Source: CAZXYS01 sp964645005 (GTDB lineage: Bacteria > Bacteroidota > Ignavibacteria > Kapaibacteriales > UBA2268). From it: DNA of 64,000 nucleotides. Every line of letters begins with the position of its first letter. Position 1 is the stretch's first letter. Positions 14,936 through 25,332 of the stretch are shown here, one piece after another. The position numbers and the translations under genes are program-made. The stretch is from the NCBI GenBank assembly GCA_964645005.1, contig CAZXYS010000004.1, positions 92,757 to 156,756 on the forward strand, given 5' to 3'. The notes beneath the pieces were generated by a model. It was not told where the DNA came from. It did not search any database and saw nothing but the letters and a program-made list of their open reading frames with translations.

Positions 14936-16033
14936 ATGTTAAATAGACGAGAAATACTGGCTTTACTGGGATTAACAGCAGGCGGGGTCAAATTGAAAGG
15001 AAGCTCCGGCTGGACTGATCTGCAGGACGATGTTTTCAACGGACAGACAGAAAAAGATGTTGCCCCCCGGAAAGTTCATTCGGAACTTCCCATAATACTA
15101 CCCCCTGCTTTGAAAAAAGGAGCAAAACTTGCTATTACAGCTCCGGCAAGCCCAACAACATATTGGGAGATGCGTTACAGCTTGAAAGAACTAAAAAGAA
15201 TAGGACTGGAAATAGAAGTTGGTGATACTATAAAGAAGCGCCAGTCAAAATACCGCTATTTATCCGCTTCCGATGAAGAAAGAGCTTCTGAATTCATGGA
15301 TTTTATTAACAGGGACGATATTGATGGGATTATGTGCGGCAGAGGTGGATACGGTGTTATGAGAATTCTGCCAATGCTTGATTTTGATGCAATCGCCCGA
15401 AATCCTAAACCAGTAATTGGATATAGCGACATTACGGCTCTGCTGATAGCAATTTATAATAAAACAAGAATTGTTACTTTTCATGGTCCCGTTGCTATAT
15501 CTACTTTTAATGATTATACTATGAATCATTTCAGAAAAATTCTTTTAAATTCCGAAAAGTTTGAACCTGTTAAATCCTCATATTCAACGATGGAAACTTT
15601 TGTCGAAGGAAAAGCAAGCGGGCGGATAACCGGGGGAAATCTATCGATGCTGGTGGGAACTTTAGGCACGCCATACGAAATTGATACAAAAGATTCATTA
15701 TTATTTATCGAAGATGTTTCCGAGCATGCTTATAAAATCGACAGAATGCTGACGCAGTTGCTGCTTGCCGGTAAAATCCAGGATGCCAACGGCATATCTA
15801 TTGGTTATTTTAAAGGTTTGAACTCTCGGCGTCCCTTTTATCCCGGCGGTTCATTCACAATTAAAGAAGTTCTGGATCAATTAATTAAACCAATCGGGAA
15901 GCCGACTATTCTTGGAATGCCAATAGGGCATGTCAAAAGTAAATTAACTATGCCTATAGGAATTCAAGCAGTTATGGACGCCGTGGAAAGAACTTTTACA
16001 ATTCTTGAAACATCGGTTGAATATCTGTCGTAA
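14936..16033 (+). CDS. LD-carboxypeptidase (peptidase family S66)
   Basis: A protein of 365 residues with an N-terminal Tat-like segment (NRREILALLGLTAGG). The S66 core starts at LPPALKKGAKLAITAPASP. GRGGYGVMRILPMLDF and PVIGYSDITALL follow; the Ser of the latter is the nucleophile in LdcA-type enzymes. LFIEDVSEHAYKIDRML supplies the Glu and GMPIGHVKSK the His, so the Ser-Glu-His triad looks complete. These enzymes remove D-Ala from murein tetrapeptides during cell-wall recycling. The Tat-like leader suggests export; many relatives are cytoplasmic, so the location is uncertain. Confidence 0.87.
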   Translation: MLNRREILALLGLTAGGVKLKGSSGWTDLQDDVFNGQTEKDVAPRKVHSELPIILPPALKKGAKLAITAPASPTTYWEMRYSLKELKRIGLEIEVGDTIKKRQSKYRYLSASDEERASEFMDFINRDDIDGIMCGRGGYGVMRILPMLDFDAIARNPKPVIGYSDITALLIAIYNKTRIVTFHGPVAISTFNDYTMNHFRKILLNSEKFEPVKSSYSTMETFVEGKASGRITGGNLSMLVGTLGTPYEIDTKDSLLFIEDVSEHAYKIDRMLTQLLLAGKIQDANGISIGYFKGLNSRRPFYPGGSFTIKEVLDQLIKPIGKPTILGMPIGHVKSKLTMPIGIQAVMDAVERTFTILETSVEYLS

Positions 16034-16184
16034 ATTTTACTACAGAAAAATAATTGTGACAACTACAAAAATAAGGAAAAATTTTTGAAACTTTTTATGT
16101 ACAAAAGTGTTATTATAAATTAAAGGCAATCTTATTTTTAGTATTTTAGAAAATTTAGTTACAGGATCAAAAATTAGGTGGGAT

Positions 16185-19100
16185 ATGAAAAAAGTAATGA
16201 CAAATATGAAGATCTTATTAACAATTCTTGCTTCATTGTTGATATCAGCAAATAATACATCGGGACAGTCATTTTCAATTTCCAATGTCGATGCAAGCGA
16301 TTTTCCTTTAATTAAAGCAGGTTTTGTTGCTTTAAATAACAAAGGAAAATCTTATAACGATTTGTCGGTGGATGATTTTGTCGTAATGGAAAACGGCATT
16401 TCCATGCATGAATCACTCAAAGTCAAATGCCAAACCAAGGAAGTGAATCCCGAGGTAAGTATAGTGATCGTCATTGATCAGAGCGAATCAATGAAGCAGG
16501 TTGATACTGTTTCTCAGGAAGCAAGATATAAATGGGTTATTGAAGGCGCCACTTCATTCATTAATACAATTAAAATGGAAGGCAGAACTGCCATAGCTAT
16601 GTTAACGTTTGGCGGAGTCGAACATCTGCAGTGTCCTTTTACGAATGACAAAGGCAGATTGATTGATTCTCTTGAAACGATTAAATGGCAGGGCGCGACA
16701 AGATATGATCCGCCTTTCATAGGTGATAGGTCGAGTGTTGTTGATTTGCTAAAGGAAAGACCCGCAGATATGAGAAGGATAGTTGTCTTCCTGACAGACG
16801 GCAATCCAAATAAAAAACCAAGGACTGACGAGATCATTGATTCATTGAACAATTATAACATTCAGGTCTATTCGATTACACTTACAATGCCCATGAATGA
16901 AGACCTGCTCAAAATATCAAAAGCAACGGGAGGTTCTGCATTTGAAGTGTATACTAAAGATGAGTTGAATAGTATTTACAAGTATATTGCGCTTGATATT
17001 CAGACAAAACAATTTTGCTGGTTATCCTGGATTGCACCCTACGGTTGTGATGAAGCAAGTCGTGAAAGAGAAATTTATGTCAAATTTACCAGAGAAACTG
17101 AAATAAAAGAAATTGTCAGGAATTATACCGCTCCGGAGAATAGTATAGCAACAGTAGAGACTTCTGAGGATATAGTCTCCTTCGATGACCCTCCTCCACT
17201 TGGAAAAACTTCCCGGACTATATCAATCACTCCGACAGTTACTTCTACAACTATTACAGGACACCATTTTCTGCCCGATCAATTCTATAAATTAACGGAT
17301 TGGGGCGGAGATCCACCGCCATTTGTTCTGGATTCCGGAGAAACGAGAGTAATTACAGTTCAATTCACCCAGGGAGGTATTAAGGAATACCGCCAGTCTG
17401 AATTGATTTTAGAAGGTGCTCCCTGTCCTCCACAGGTAACACTGGTTGGTGGATATTCACAGGTTAGAATAGTAAAGCCAAACGGAGGAGAATTATATAA
17501 TGATTGTGAAAATGTAAGAATTCTTTGGTCAGGTGTTGATCCGACCATACCTGTTGATCTTTCTTACAGTATTGATAACGGAAATACCTGGAAGCCCATC
17601 GTAACAGGTGCCAAAGGATTAATTTATGACTGGAAGCCTACGGAATCAAGTAAACAATATCGTATAAAAGCCAATGTAGCGAAACAAAGCTATTATCTCT
17701 GGGCTTTGAACGAAGGCGGACCAGAAAATGACGGGGGAAGAAGTATAGCTGTAAGTAAAGATAATCTGCATGTGTATGTTGCCGGTTTTTTTAGTGATCT
17801 GCTTGAATTGCCGGATAACAATCTTAAAAGTTATGGACAAAATGATATCTTGCTTGCCAAGTATGACACTCAGGGCAATTTTGTGTGGGCTGAGAAAGCA
17901 GGAAGCGAATTAAGCGATTCCGCCAAAGGTGTTTGCGTTGACAATAACGGCAATGTATATATAACCGGGACATGCTTTAAAGGCTCAAAATTTGGAAATA
18001 TAACGAAATCAATGGATTACGAGAGCAAAGCTCATATGTTCGTGGCAAGATACACTCCTGACGGCGGAACTCCTTCGGTAAGAATCCTCGGACCGATTTC
18101 ACCGTTCACATCTTTCCAGGCATGGGCACAAAAGATAAAATATGACGAGGATGAAGACAAGATAATAGTGGTCGGCGAATATGTTAAACAGTACGAAAAA
18201 GGTAACAGGTCGCTGCCTTATACTGCCAATCCGGCTAAATTTACAGCGGAATACCGCGCTCTGGATCTGTTAATGACGTCATTATATCAAGGTGAAGATA
18301 AATCAGGCGGTTTTTCAAGCACAGTTGATTATGATAAAGAAAATAATAAATATGAAACCGGCACATTTACCGGTGACAAATCTATAGGTAAATTTAACCT
18401 TAGCAGCACCGGCAGAGAAGATATCTTTATATCAAAATTCGGCAGCACACCAAGCAGCGAGGATCTGTGCGATGATGTATTCATGGTAATTAAACCTGTG
18501 CTTGAATTTTCCGAAGCACCGCCATTGGATATGGGTGACTGTACTCTTGGATTCGATGTTACTAAAACTATACCTGGATTATTGAATAATCCCAGCGACA
18601 TCAAAGTAAATATTGTTAAAGCTGAAATTGTTGATCAAAATGGCGATCCCCATCCGGAATTCTCTTTGATCAGGTCTCTTGATGGAGTCACTGTTGATGC
18701 GAATAGCACTTATGATGTAGAGATTGGATTTTCTCCCACAGGAATCACCGGAGTAAGAGAGGGTTACTTAAATATTGAGTGCGAATGTGCGGATAATGTT
18801 AATATTAAAATAATCGGCACAAGTATTTGCACTGCTGACGTCATTGATGTTGTCGATATGGGCAAGGAAAATATTGGTATGCAGAAAGATTCTTTAGTTA
18901 AAAAAATATTCTGCAATACCAATACTTCTGCTATCAACATTTATCCGCAATTGGAAGGTAATAATCCGGGCGATTTTGAGATCACTTTTCCTGACGGTAC
19001 CGAAATAAACGAATTTCCAGTGCCGGCTGATTCCTGTGTTGAACTGCATGTTTTATTCAAACCAACGGCACCGGGCAATCGTTCGGCAATGATCAATTAC

Positions 19101-20813
19101 AATATGCCTGAGGGTTGTGAGAATCAATCTACCGAGATTAAAGGGGAAGGTGTTGAATCAGCCGTCATAGTTGATAGACTGGATCTGCGCGAACGGGTTT
19201 ATATGATAAAAGATACATTTCTTACAGTTACAAATAACGGACAGCTCCCAGCGCAAATACAAAGCATTACATTGGAATATCCTGACGGAGAAGGATTCAC
19301 ACTGCCAGATCCAACGGTCAAAACCGTGAATTCAGGTGACACAATAAGAATACCTGTTAGATTTTCGCCGGAAGCTGAGCAGGTCTATAATAATAAAGTC
19401 ATTATTGAATTTCCTACCGGTACCTTTAATGGCGTGCTGCACGGCGAAGGCTATCTGCCTAAAGTTGAAACCTCTTGGGAATGTATGCCTGTGAAACCTG
19501 GGGAGACTTCAACAGCTTATCTTGTGCTGAACAATCCCAGCACCACTTCCAATCTGAAAGTCGATAAAGTTGATTTTGTAGAATCAACCACCGAATTCAC
19601 ATGGCAGGCAGGAACTGTTCCAACTGATTTTATAATTGATAAGAACGGCGGGGAAGAGAGACTACCCATCAACTTTTCTCCGGAAAAGACCGGAAGCCGG
19701 AGAGTTCACATAGAAATTGTATCGGATGCCTATTCAGGTAAGGAGCCGGCACCTGCACGTGATACGGTTGAGGCAAAATGTGATGCGCTGGGTATAAGCG
19801 TTGAAGATCCGGTATCCTTTGGCAATTATTTACTTTGTACTAGTTCCGGACAGATACCGGTTGAGGTATCTAATAAAGGCGGCAGCAATATGGTTGAAGT
19901 GACAGGTTATAATGTTACCGGACCAGGAGCAAATGCTTTCACAGTTAATTTACCTAATAATTTTGTGGTAAATCCCGGTGACAGCAAAGTCTTCCACGTG
20001 GAATTCAAGCCAACAGAAGAAAAACACTATGAAGCAACACTTCATTTGGAGAATTCCATTGATCAGGATCTTTCGGCTGCACTCGAGGGTGACGGACACA
20101 TCATTCATTTCTATACGGATGAAAAAAATATCATTAAAGAACCATCCGTTAACTACTTCAAGTTACCGGTATATGCTAAAGTTGCGGAACTATCCATAAA
20201 AAATATCTCAGAAATGACAGTACGTTTCAAATATGATTCGAAAATGCTGCAATTTGATCAGGATCCGCAAGGATTTGAAAATAATCTTCCATCAAATAGT
20301 TGGTCCTGGAATAATCCGGAAATAATCTCTGATGGTATAACGGAAGTAAGCGGTACAGGCAATTTGGAAACTCCTTTTGACAGGAAGTTATTTACTATAA
20401 TGTATCGTATAATGCTGAGCGATGTTTCTGAATCCAATCTATACTTCCAGCCGGTTCTGAGTGATTGTCTGACACCTGATACCCTCGCCAGCAAGTTTGC
20501 ATTAACAGGAATCTGTAACCAGTCAGGGAGGCTGATAGTAACATCATCAACTAATTATACCCTTGCAGCACCTAAACCCAATCCGGCAGAGAATGAAACT
20601 ACAATTGAATTCGGTGTCGGTTTGGAGGGCTTTACAAGAATTGAAATGATAAATACTATGGGTGAAACTACAAAGACAATTGTGAACAATAAGCTGGATA
20701 AGGGTTATTATGAAACTGATCTGAGACTCAATGATATACCGGCAGGCGTTTATATCCTGAGAATGCAGTCAGGACCTTATGTTAAGAGTCAGAGATTGGT
20801 TATAATCAAATAA
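16185..20813 (+). CDS. Giant T9SS surface protein with VWA, SBBP and choice-of-anchor-D-like domains
   Basis: A protein of 1542 residues with a signal peptide ending near residue 28. Residues about 90-270 form a von Willebrand A domain with an intact metal site (D98-Q-S100-E-S102). A stretch around 505-700 has SBBP-type beta-propeller repeats (IAVSKDNLHVYVAGFF, GVCVDNNGNVYITG). Residues about 760-1290 form a chain of immunoglobulin-like choice-of-anchor-D-type modules (PVSFGNYLLC, FHVEFKPTEEKHY, RVHIEIVSD). A cohesin-like module (AELSIKNISEMTVRFKYD) follows. The tail PNPAENETTIEF, GVYILRMQ, RLVIIK is a T9SS sorting domain. It is probably a surface adhesin. A terminator follows at 20848-20886, so it may be transcribed alone. 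Confidence 0.87.
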   Translation: MKKVMTNMKILLTILASLLISANNTSGQSFSISNVDASDFPLIKAGFVALNNKGKSYNDLSVDDFVVMENGISMHESLKVKCQTKEVNPEVSIVIVIDQSESMKQVDTVSQEARYKWVIEGATSFINTIKMEGRTAIAMLTFGGVEHLQCPFTNDKGRLIDSLETIKWQGATRYDPPFIGDRSSVVDLLKERPADMRRIVVFLTDGNPNKKPRTDEIIDSLNNYNIQVYSITLTMPMNEDLLKISKATGGSAFEVYTKDELNSIYKYIALDIQTKQFCWLSWIAPYGCDEASREREIYVKFTRETEIKEIVRNYTAPENSIATVETSEDIVSFDDPPPLGKTSRTISITPTVTSTTITGHHFLPDQFYKLTDWGGDPPPFVLDSGETRVITVQFTQGGIKEYRQSELILEGAPCPPQVTLVGGYSQVRIVKPNGGELYNDCENVRILWSGVDPTIPVDLSYSIDNGNTWKPIVTGAKGLIYDWKPTESSKQYRIKANVAKQSYYLWALNEGGPENDGGRSIAVSKDNLHVYVAGFFSDLLELPDNNLKSYGQNDILLAKYDTQGNFVWAEKAGSELSDSAKGVCVDNNGNVYITGTCFKGSKFGNITKSMDYESKAHMFVARYTPDGGTPSVRILGPISPFTSFQAWAQKIKYDEDEDKIIVVGEYVKQYEKGNRSLPYTANPAKFTAEYRALDLLMTSLYQGEDKSGGFSSTVDYDKENNKYETGTFTGDKSIGKFNLSSTGREDIFISKFGSTPSSEDLCDDVFMVIKPVLEFSEAPPLDMGDCTLGFDVTKTIPGLLNNPSDIKVNIVKAEIVDQNGDPHPEFSLIRSLDGVTVDANSTYDVEIGFSPTGITGVREGYLNIECECADNVNIKIIGTSICTADVIDVVDMGKENIGMQKDSLVKKIFCNTNTSAINIYPQLEGNNPGDFEITFPDGTEINEFPVPADSCVELHVLFKPTAPGNRSAMINYNMPEGCENQSTEIKGEGVESAVIVDRLDLRERVYMIKDTFLTVTNNGQLPAQIQSITLEYPDGEGFTLPDPTVKTVNSGDTIRIPVRFSPEAEQVYNNKVIIEFPTGTFNGVLHGEGYLPKVETSWECMPVKPGETSTAYLVLNNPSTTSNLKVDKVDFVESTTEFTWQAGTVPTDFIIDKNGGEERLPINFSPEKTGSRRVHIEIVSDAYSGKEPAPARDTVEAKCDALGISVEDPVSFGNYLLCTSSGQIPVEVSNKGGSNMVEVTGYNVTGPGANAFTVNLPNNFVVNPGDSKVFHVEFKPTEEKHYEATLHLENSIDQDLSAALEGDGHIIHFYTDEKNIIKEPSVNYFKLPVYAKVAELSIKNISEMTVRFKYDSKMLQFDQDPQGFENNLPSNSWSWNNPEIISDGITEVSGTGNLETPFDRKLFTIMYRIMLSDVSESNLYFQPVLSDCLTPDTLASKFALTGICNQSGRLIVTSSTNYTLAAPKPNPAENETTIEFGVGLEGFTRIEMINTMGETTKTIVNNKLDKGYYETDLRLNDIPAGVYILRMQSGPYVKSQRLVIIK

Positions 20814-20847
20814 TTAAAGATTTAATTAAAACTTATAACTTCTTCAG

Positions 20848-20886
20848 ATGTGCCACGCTTTCGGAGTGTGGCATATCTTTTTTTTT
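20848..20886 (+). terminator. Rho-independent terminator
   Basis: The arms ATGTGCCAC and GTGTGGCATAT pair around CTTTCGG-type loop bases, with G-U pairs, and are followed by nine T. The site is 35 bp after the stop of the giant surface-protein gene. Confidence 0.85.
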
Positions 20887-20986
20887 AATGACACTCTTAT
20901 AATTGCATATTCTACAATAAACTATTCATGAAAAATTCTTATTTTTAGGTTTATATAATAAACTTATATTATCTATTGTTACTTTT

Positions 20987-21739
20987 ATGATAATAACTAC
21001 TGAGGCAGTAATATTAAATACAAGTAAGTTCGGTGATAGTAGTAAGATAGCAAGACTATTCACAAGGGACTACGGGAAATTATCAGTTATTGCCAAAGGA
21101 GCACGCGGCGCAAAGAGCAAATTCGGCGGAGTACTTGAGCCGCTAAACATTTTAACAGCAACGATTTATAAAAAGCCGAACAGAGATCTGCATACCCTGT
21201 CCAATGCAGAGACGAGTGTTTCACTGAGAAAAATCCACAGTTCATTCGATAGTATCGCAGCAGGATTTATGGTTCTTGAATCAATATCTCAAACACAGGA
21301 TGAAAATGCATCAAATCCCGAATTGTATGATTTTCTGGCAAAGACACTGGCGTTAATAAATGCCACCCCCGATAATTCGTTCGCTGTTTTTGTGTCCTTT
21401 CAAATATATTTAGCAAGTCAACTTGGAGTTGAGCCGGATTTCACTGATTTGTCAGCTAATGAACTAAGCAATTCCGGCAAACATACCATTTTTTCCATTG
21501 AAGATGGCAGATATGGTTTCGGTAGTTCAATAAAAAACGGAAATTCTTTCAGATTTGACAATAAAGGTTTTGAAATTTTGAAAAAAATTTCTACTTTACC
21601 GATTGAATCTGCTAAAACAGTTCAAATTGATAATGATATTAAAAAGGAAATTCATGACTTTTTTGTTAGATATTTCAGTTTTCATCTGGAGAAGCGCTTT
21701 CAATACAAAACATTTAATCTAATGTCGGCACAATTCTAA
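20987..21739 (+). CDS. recO: DNA repair protein RecO
   Basis: A protein of 250 residues. The N-terminal OB fold is clear: TTEAVILNTSKFGDSSKIARLFTRDYGKLSVIAKGARG, here cited by its parts TTEAVILNTSKFGDSS and LSVIAKGARG. It is followed by GVLEPLNILTATIYK. The rest is the helical RecO C-terminal domain, without zinc-binding Cys residues. RecO works with RecR to load RecA on SSB-coated single-stranded DNA in gap repair. The next gene begins one base after its stop, so the two are probably co-transcribed. Confidence 0.92.
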   Translation: MIITTEAVILNTSKFGDSSKIARLFTRDYGKLSVIAKGARGAKSKFGGVLEPLNILTATIYKKPNRDLHTLSNAETSVSLRKIHSSFDSIAAGFMVLESISQTQDENASNPELYDFLAKTLALINATPDNSFAVFVSFQIYLASQLGVEPDFTDLSANELSNSGKHTIFSIEDGRYGFGSSIKNGNSFRFDNKGFEILKKISTLPIESAKTVQIDNDIKKEIHDFFVRYFSFHLEKRFQYKTFNLMSAQF

Positions 21740-21740
21740 A

Positions 21741-23066
21741 ATGTTAATATTTAATATCTTATTAACACTCTTTTTTGTATTACTCAACGGTTTTTTCGTT
21801 GCAGCGGAATTTGCTATTGTTAAAGTGCGCCAATCGCAGCTTGAGTTGCGGATACGTGCCGGCAGTTATTTGGCGAAATTTGCCAAAAATCTGACAGTTC
21901 ATCTAGATGCTTATCTTTCGGCAACGCAGCTTGGTATTACACTTGCCAGTTTGGGATTGGGCTGGATTGGAGAAAGTGTAGTTTCAAAAATAATAATCGA
22001 TATAATGCACTTTATAGGCATCAATATGGAGCCCCATCTAGCCCATAAAATTGCTCTGCCGATAGCTTTCATTCTAATTACAATACTTCATATCGTATTC
22101 GGCGAACTGGCACCTAAATCGCTTGCCATTCGAAGGGCTGAAAGTGTTTCTGTGGCAATAGCTTTCCCATTGAGGCTCTTCTATATAGTTTTCAGCCCGT
22201 TTATTTGGCTGCTGAATTCATTTGCGAATATGATCGTTAAGATGCTTGGCTTCGAACCCGTCACCGAAGAACAAGAATTGCACAGTGCCGAAGAGATTCG
22301 TTACCTGCTGGAGAAAAGCTCAAAAAGCGGAATTATCGATATCACAGAGCACAAAATGCTGGAAAATGTATTCGAGTTTTCCGATACACCTGTCAAGCAG
22401 ATCATGGTGCCTCATAATAAAGTCGTAGGAGTTGATTTCCGCGAAAAGCCGGAAGATATACTCGACGTTTGCATTGAAGAAGGCATGTCCAGAATGCCGA
22501 TCTTTGACGGAGCTATAGATAAAATAATAGGTGTGATTTATGCTAAGGATATACTTAGTATGATGCGCCACAGAGAATTGATAATAATACAGGATATCAT
22601 TCGACCGGCGTTTTTCGTGCATGAAGAAGAAAAGATAAGCAATCTTCTGCATGATCTGCAGCTTGAAAAAATTCATCTCGCCATTGTAGTTGATGAATTT
22701 GGCGGTACTGCAGGTATCGTCACACTGGAAGACATCCTTGAAGAAATTGTAGGCGAGATACAGGATGAATACGATGAAGAACAACCCATAGTTGAACAAT
22801 TAGCCGATAATATATTCAAAGTAGATGCTTCTGCTCCGGTAGTAGATGTTAATGAATATCTGCCTGAAGAACTTCCCGAAAGTGAGGATTACGAAACCGT
22901 TGGCGGTATGATCATGCACGAGATCGGAAGAATTCCTGAAAAAAATGAAACTCTTGAATTTGATAATTTCAAGTTTAAAATCATGAAACGCTCCAAGAGA
23001 AATTTGGAATTGATAAGACTTACTATACTTAATCCTAAAGAAGAAATAGACGCTGAAGATATATAA
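21741..23066 (+). CDS. CNNM/CorC-HlyC family membrane protein (DUF21-CBS-CorC_HlyC)
   Basis: A protein of 441 residues with the standard three-part layout. Residues 1-200 form the DUF21 membrane domain (LNGFFVAAEFAIVKVRQSQLE, AYLSATQLGITLASLGLGW; note these are separate segments). Residues about 210-345 are two CBS motifs (VKQIMVPHNKVVGVD, RMPIFDGAIDKIIGVIYAKD, IVVDEFGGTAGIVTLEDILE). The last 85 residues are the CorC_HlyC transporter-associated domain (YETVGGMIMHEIGRIP). Relatives take part in magnesium or other ion homeostasis. The old hemolysin label should not be taken literally. Confidence 0.92.
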   Translation: MLIFNILLTLFFVLLNGFFVAAEFAIVKVRQSQLELRIRAGSYLAKFAKNLTVHLDAYLSATQLGITLASLGLGWIGESVVSKIIIDIMHFIGINMEPHLAHKIALPIAFILITILHIVFGELAPKSLAIRRAESVSVAIAFPLRLFYIVFSPFIWLLNSFANMIVKMLGFEPVTEEQELHSAEEIRYLLEKSSKSGIIDITEHKMLENVFEFSDTPVKQIMVPHNKVVGVDFREKPEDILDVCIEEGMSRMPIFDGAIDKIIGVIYAKDILSMMRHRELIIIQDIIRPAFFVHEEEKISNLLHDLQLEKIHLAIVVDEFGGTAGIVTLEDILEEIVGEIQDEYDEEQPIVEQLADNIFKVDASAPVVDVNEYLPEELPESEDYETVGGMIMHEIGRIPEKNETLEFDNFKFKIMKRSKRNLELIRLTILNPKEEIDAEDI

Positions 23067-23256
23067 GATAAAAACTAATTGTAAGATAAATATCCAAATC
23101 CAAATGATTTTTTTTAAAGATCCTATTTCAAAATTGAGATAATTATATGTAAATAATTTGACAGTGATAAATATATTACGCACAAAATCAGCTAATAATC
23201 AACAAAAAAAATCATTGCTCATTCGTATAATATTATAACACTTTATAAAGATTTGC

Positions 23257-23264
23257 TAATTTTG
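23257..23264 (+). promoter_or_regulatory. Possible Bacteroidota-type -7 element upstream of gltX
   Basis: TAATTTTG matches the TAnnTTTG -7 element of Bacteroidota housekeeping promoters and lies 38 bp before the gltX start. The matching -33 TTTG is not evident at the expected distance, so this is weak. Confidence 0.3.
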
Positions 23265-23301
23265 TATTTTATATTTAGTGTGAGATAAATACGGTAGGTT
23301 T

Positions 23302-24771
23302 ATGACAGTAAGAGTACGATTTGCACCGTCGCCAACAGGATTCCTCCATGTGGGCGGTCTCAGGACGGCGCTGTATAACTATTTGTTTGCGAAACATAAT
23401 GGCGGAAAATGTATTCTAAGAATAGAAGATACTGATCGCAGCCGCTATGTCGAAGAAGCTACGCAGAATTTGCTTGATTCGCTGAACTGGGCTGGTGTTT
23501 ACTTTGATGAAAGTCCGGTAAAAGGCGGTGATTACGGTCCTTACGTGCAATCGGAAAGATCAGAGATATACAGAAAGTTTGCACAGCAGTTAATAGAAAG
23601 CGGACATGCCTATTATGCATTTGATACACCCGAGGAACTCAAGGAAATGCGGGAACGTATGGAAAAAGCCAAAAAGGATCCGAAGTATGATAGGATTAAT
23701 ATGAGAAATTCAATAACTTTGGGCGAAGAAAAAGCAAATGAATTGATCGAGAGCGGCGAAGATTATGTCATCAGGTTGAAAGTGCCTGAGAAAGAAGCAG
23801 TATTTCATGATAAGATCAGAGGTGAAGTACGCGTTCACGGCAAAGAGATAGATGATCAGGTGCTTCAAAAGTCAGACGGATTCCCGACATATCATCTGGC
23901 AAACGTTGTTGACGACCATCTGATGGAGATAACTCATGTTATTCGGGGCGAGGAATGGCTGCCATCAACACCGAAGCATGTTATTCTATATGAGGCTTTC
24001 GGTTGGGACTGCCCGGAGTTTGCTCATTTGCCCTTGCTTCTTAATGAGCAGAAGCAAAAATTAAGCAAGAGGCATGGAGATGTGGCAGCAGAGGATTTCC
24101 GCGCAAAAGGTTATCTCAGAGAGGCTTTCGTCAATTTTATAGCTCTGCTGGGTTGGAATCCAACGGGCGACCGTGATATTTATACTTTAGATGAATTGAT
24201 AGAACTGTTTAACATTGAGAAAGTGAATAAGGGCGGTGCTGTATTCGATTTGAAAAAGCTGGACTGGATGCAGCAACAGTATCTGAAGGAAGTACCATCG
24301 GATGAGCTTGTCCCCGAGTTAAAGAATGCACTGAAGAAAAAAGACTGGGACAATTTTGACGAGAAATATTATATAAAAGTGATAAATCTATTCAAGGAAA
24401 GAATGACTTTCGTGCATGAATTACCGGATAAAGCCCCCTATATGTTCGTTGAACCGCAGGAATATGAAGAAAAATATCTAAATAAACACTGGAAAGAAGA
24501 TACGGCTGCAATTATTAAACCATTGATTGAAAACCTCAGATCATTGGAGGAATTTACCCACGATAACACTCATTCACTGACCAAACAGTATGTAGAAGAT
24601 CGGGGATTGAAACTAAAAGTAGTGATACATCCGTTAAGATTAATGATAACGGGTATGTCTGTCGGAGCCGGTATGTTCGAAACAATGGAAGTACTAGGCA
24701 AACAAAAATGTATGGAACGAATCGACAGATTTATGAACAAAATGGAATCAGGAGAATTACAGCAAAAATAA
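23302..24771 (+). CDS. gltX: Glutamate--tRNA ligase
   Basis: A protein of 489 residues, the normal length. The class I signature is FAPSPTGFLHVGGLRTALYN (a HIGH variant, H-V-G-G), and the KMSKS loop is KLSKRHGD. HLPLLLNEQKQ and EDTDRSRYVEEATQNLL are also characteristic. It charges tRNA-Glu (and possibly tRNA-Gln if the indirect pathway is used). A lipoprotein gene follows after 11 bp on the same strand. Confidence 0.97.
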   Translation: MTVRVRFAPSPTGFLHVGGLRTALYNYLFAKHNGGKCILRIEDTDRSRYVEEATQNLLDSLNWAGVYFDESPVKGGDYGPYVQSERSEIYRKFAQQLIESGHAYYAFDTPEELKEMRERMEKAKKDPKYDRINMRNSITLGEEKANELIESGEDYVIRLKVPEKEAVFHDKIRGEVRVHGKEIDDQVLQKSDGFPTYHLANVVDDHLMEITHVIRGEEWLPSTPKHVILYEAFGWDCPEFAHLPLLLNEQKQKLSKRHGDVAAEDFRAKGYLREAFVNFIALLGWNPTGDRDIYTLDELIELFNIEKVNKGGAVFDLKKLDWMQQQYLKEVPSDELVPELKNALKKKDWDNFDEKYYIKVINLFKERMTFVHELPDKAPYMFVEPQEYEEKYLNKHWKEDTAAIIKPLIENLRSLEEFTHDNTHSLTKQYVEDRGLKLKVVIHPLRLMITGMSVGAGMFETMEVLGKQKCMERIDRFMNKMESGELQQK

Positions 24772-24782
24772 AACTTAACTAT

Positions 24783-25268
24783 ATGAAATTAATCAAGAAA
24801 TATCGTTGCTTTTTGATAAAATTACTGGTTGCAGCGGGACTTGCAAGTCTCGTATGGGCATGCGGTTCTTCAAAACCGGCGTGTCTGGGACCAAAAATGC
24901 AAAGACTTGAGATAAGCTGGGGCGATGTAAATGTAAAGACAAATGAGATTTCCGGATATTTACTCAAAACAGACAGGAATATTTTTGAAGTTAAGAATGA
25001 GAATTCAGGTAAATATAAGATTGGCAATAAAGCAGGTAAAGTTGACAGCGATACATATTGCAGAATTATGCATTTGACAAGAAAAAAAATGCTTACTGCT
25101 CAAACTTTGAATGTTCCCTCAGAAACATCACGTTTTGTTCATTATAAAAATCCTGATACCAAAACAGATTTAAGGGTAATTTGGAATAAAAATCATGAAA
25201 ACGCCGGAAATAAAGAGTTCAGAGCATTGTATGATTCATTATCGACTGTTTTAAATTCACTGAAATAA
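24783..25268 (+). CDS. Lipoprotein of unknown function
   Basis: A protein of 161 residues if translation starts at the ATG at 24783; an upstream in-frame start would lie inside gltX. The N terminus KLIKKYRCFLIKLLVAAG continues to a lipobox-like LVWAC, with the Cys at about residue 26, so it should be lipid-anchored. The mature part (SWGDVNVKTNEISGYLLKTDRN) is not a family I know. It may be co-transcribed with gltX. Confidence 0.7.
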   Translation: MKLIKKYRCFLIKLLVAAGLASLVWACGSSKPACLGPKMQRLEISWGDVNVKTNEISGYLLKTDRNIFEVKNENSGKYKIGNKAGKVDSDTYCRIMHLTRKKMLTAQTLNVPSETSRFVHYKNPDTKTDLRVIWNKNHENAGNKEFRALYDSLSTVLNSLK

Positions 25269-25332
25269 TACAATTTTGAAGAATTATTCGTATTTAATTA
25301 AAGTTTATAAATAACATTATTATGAAGATAAA

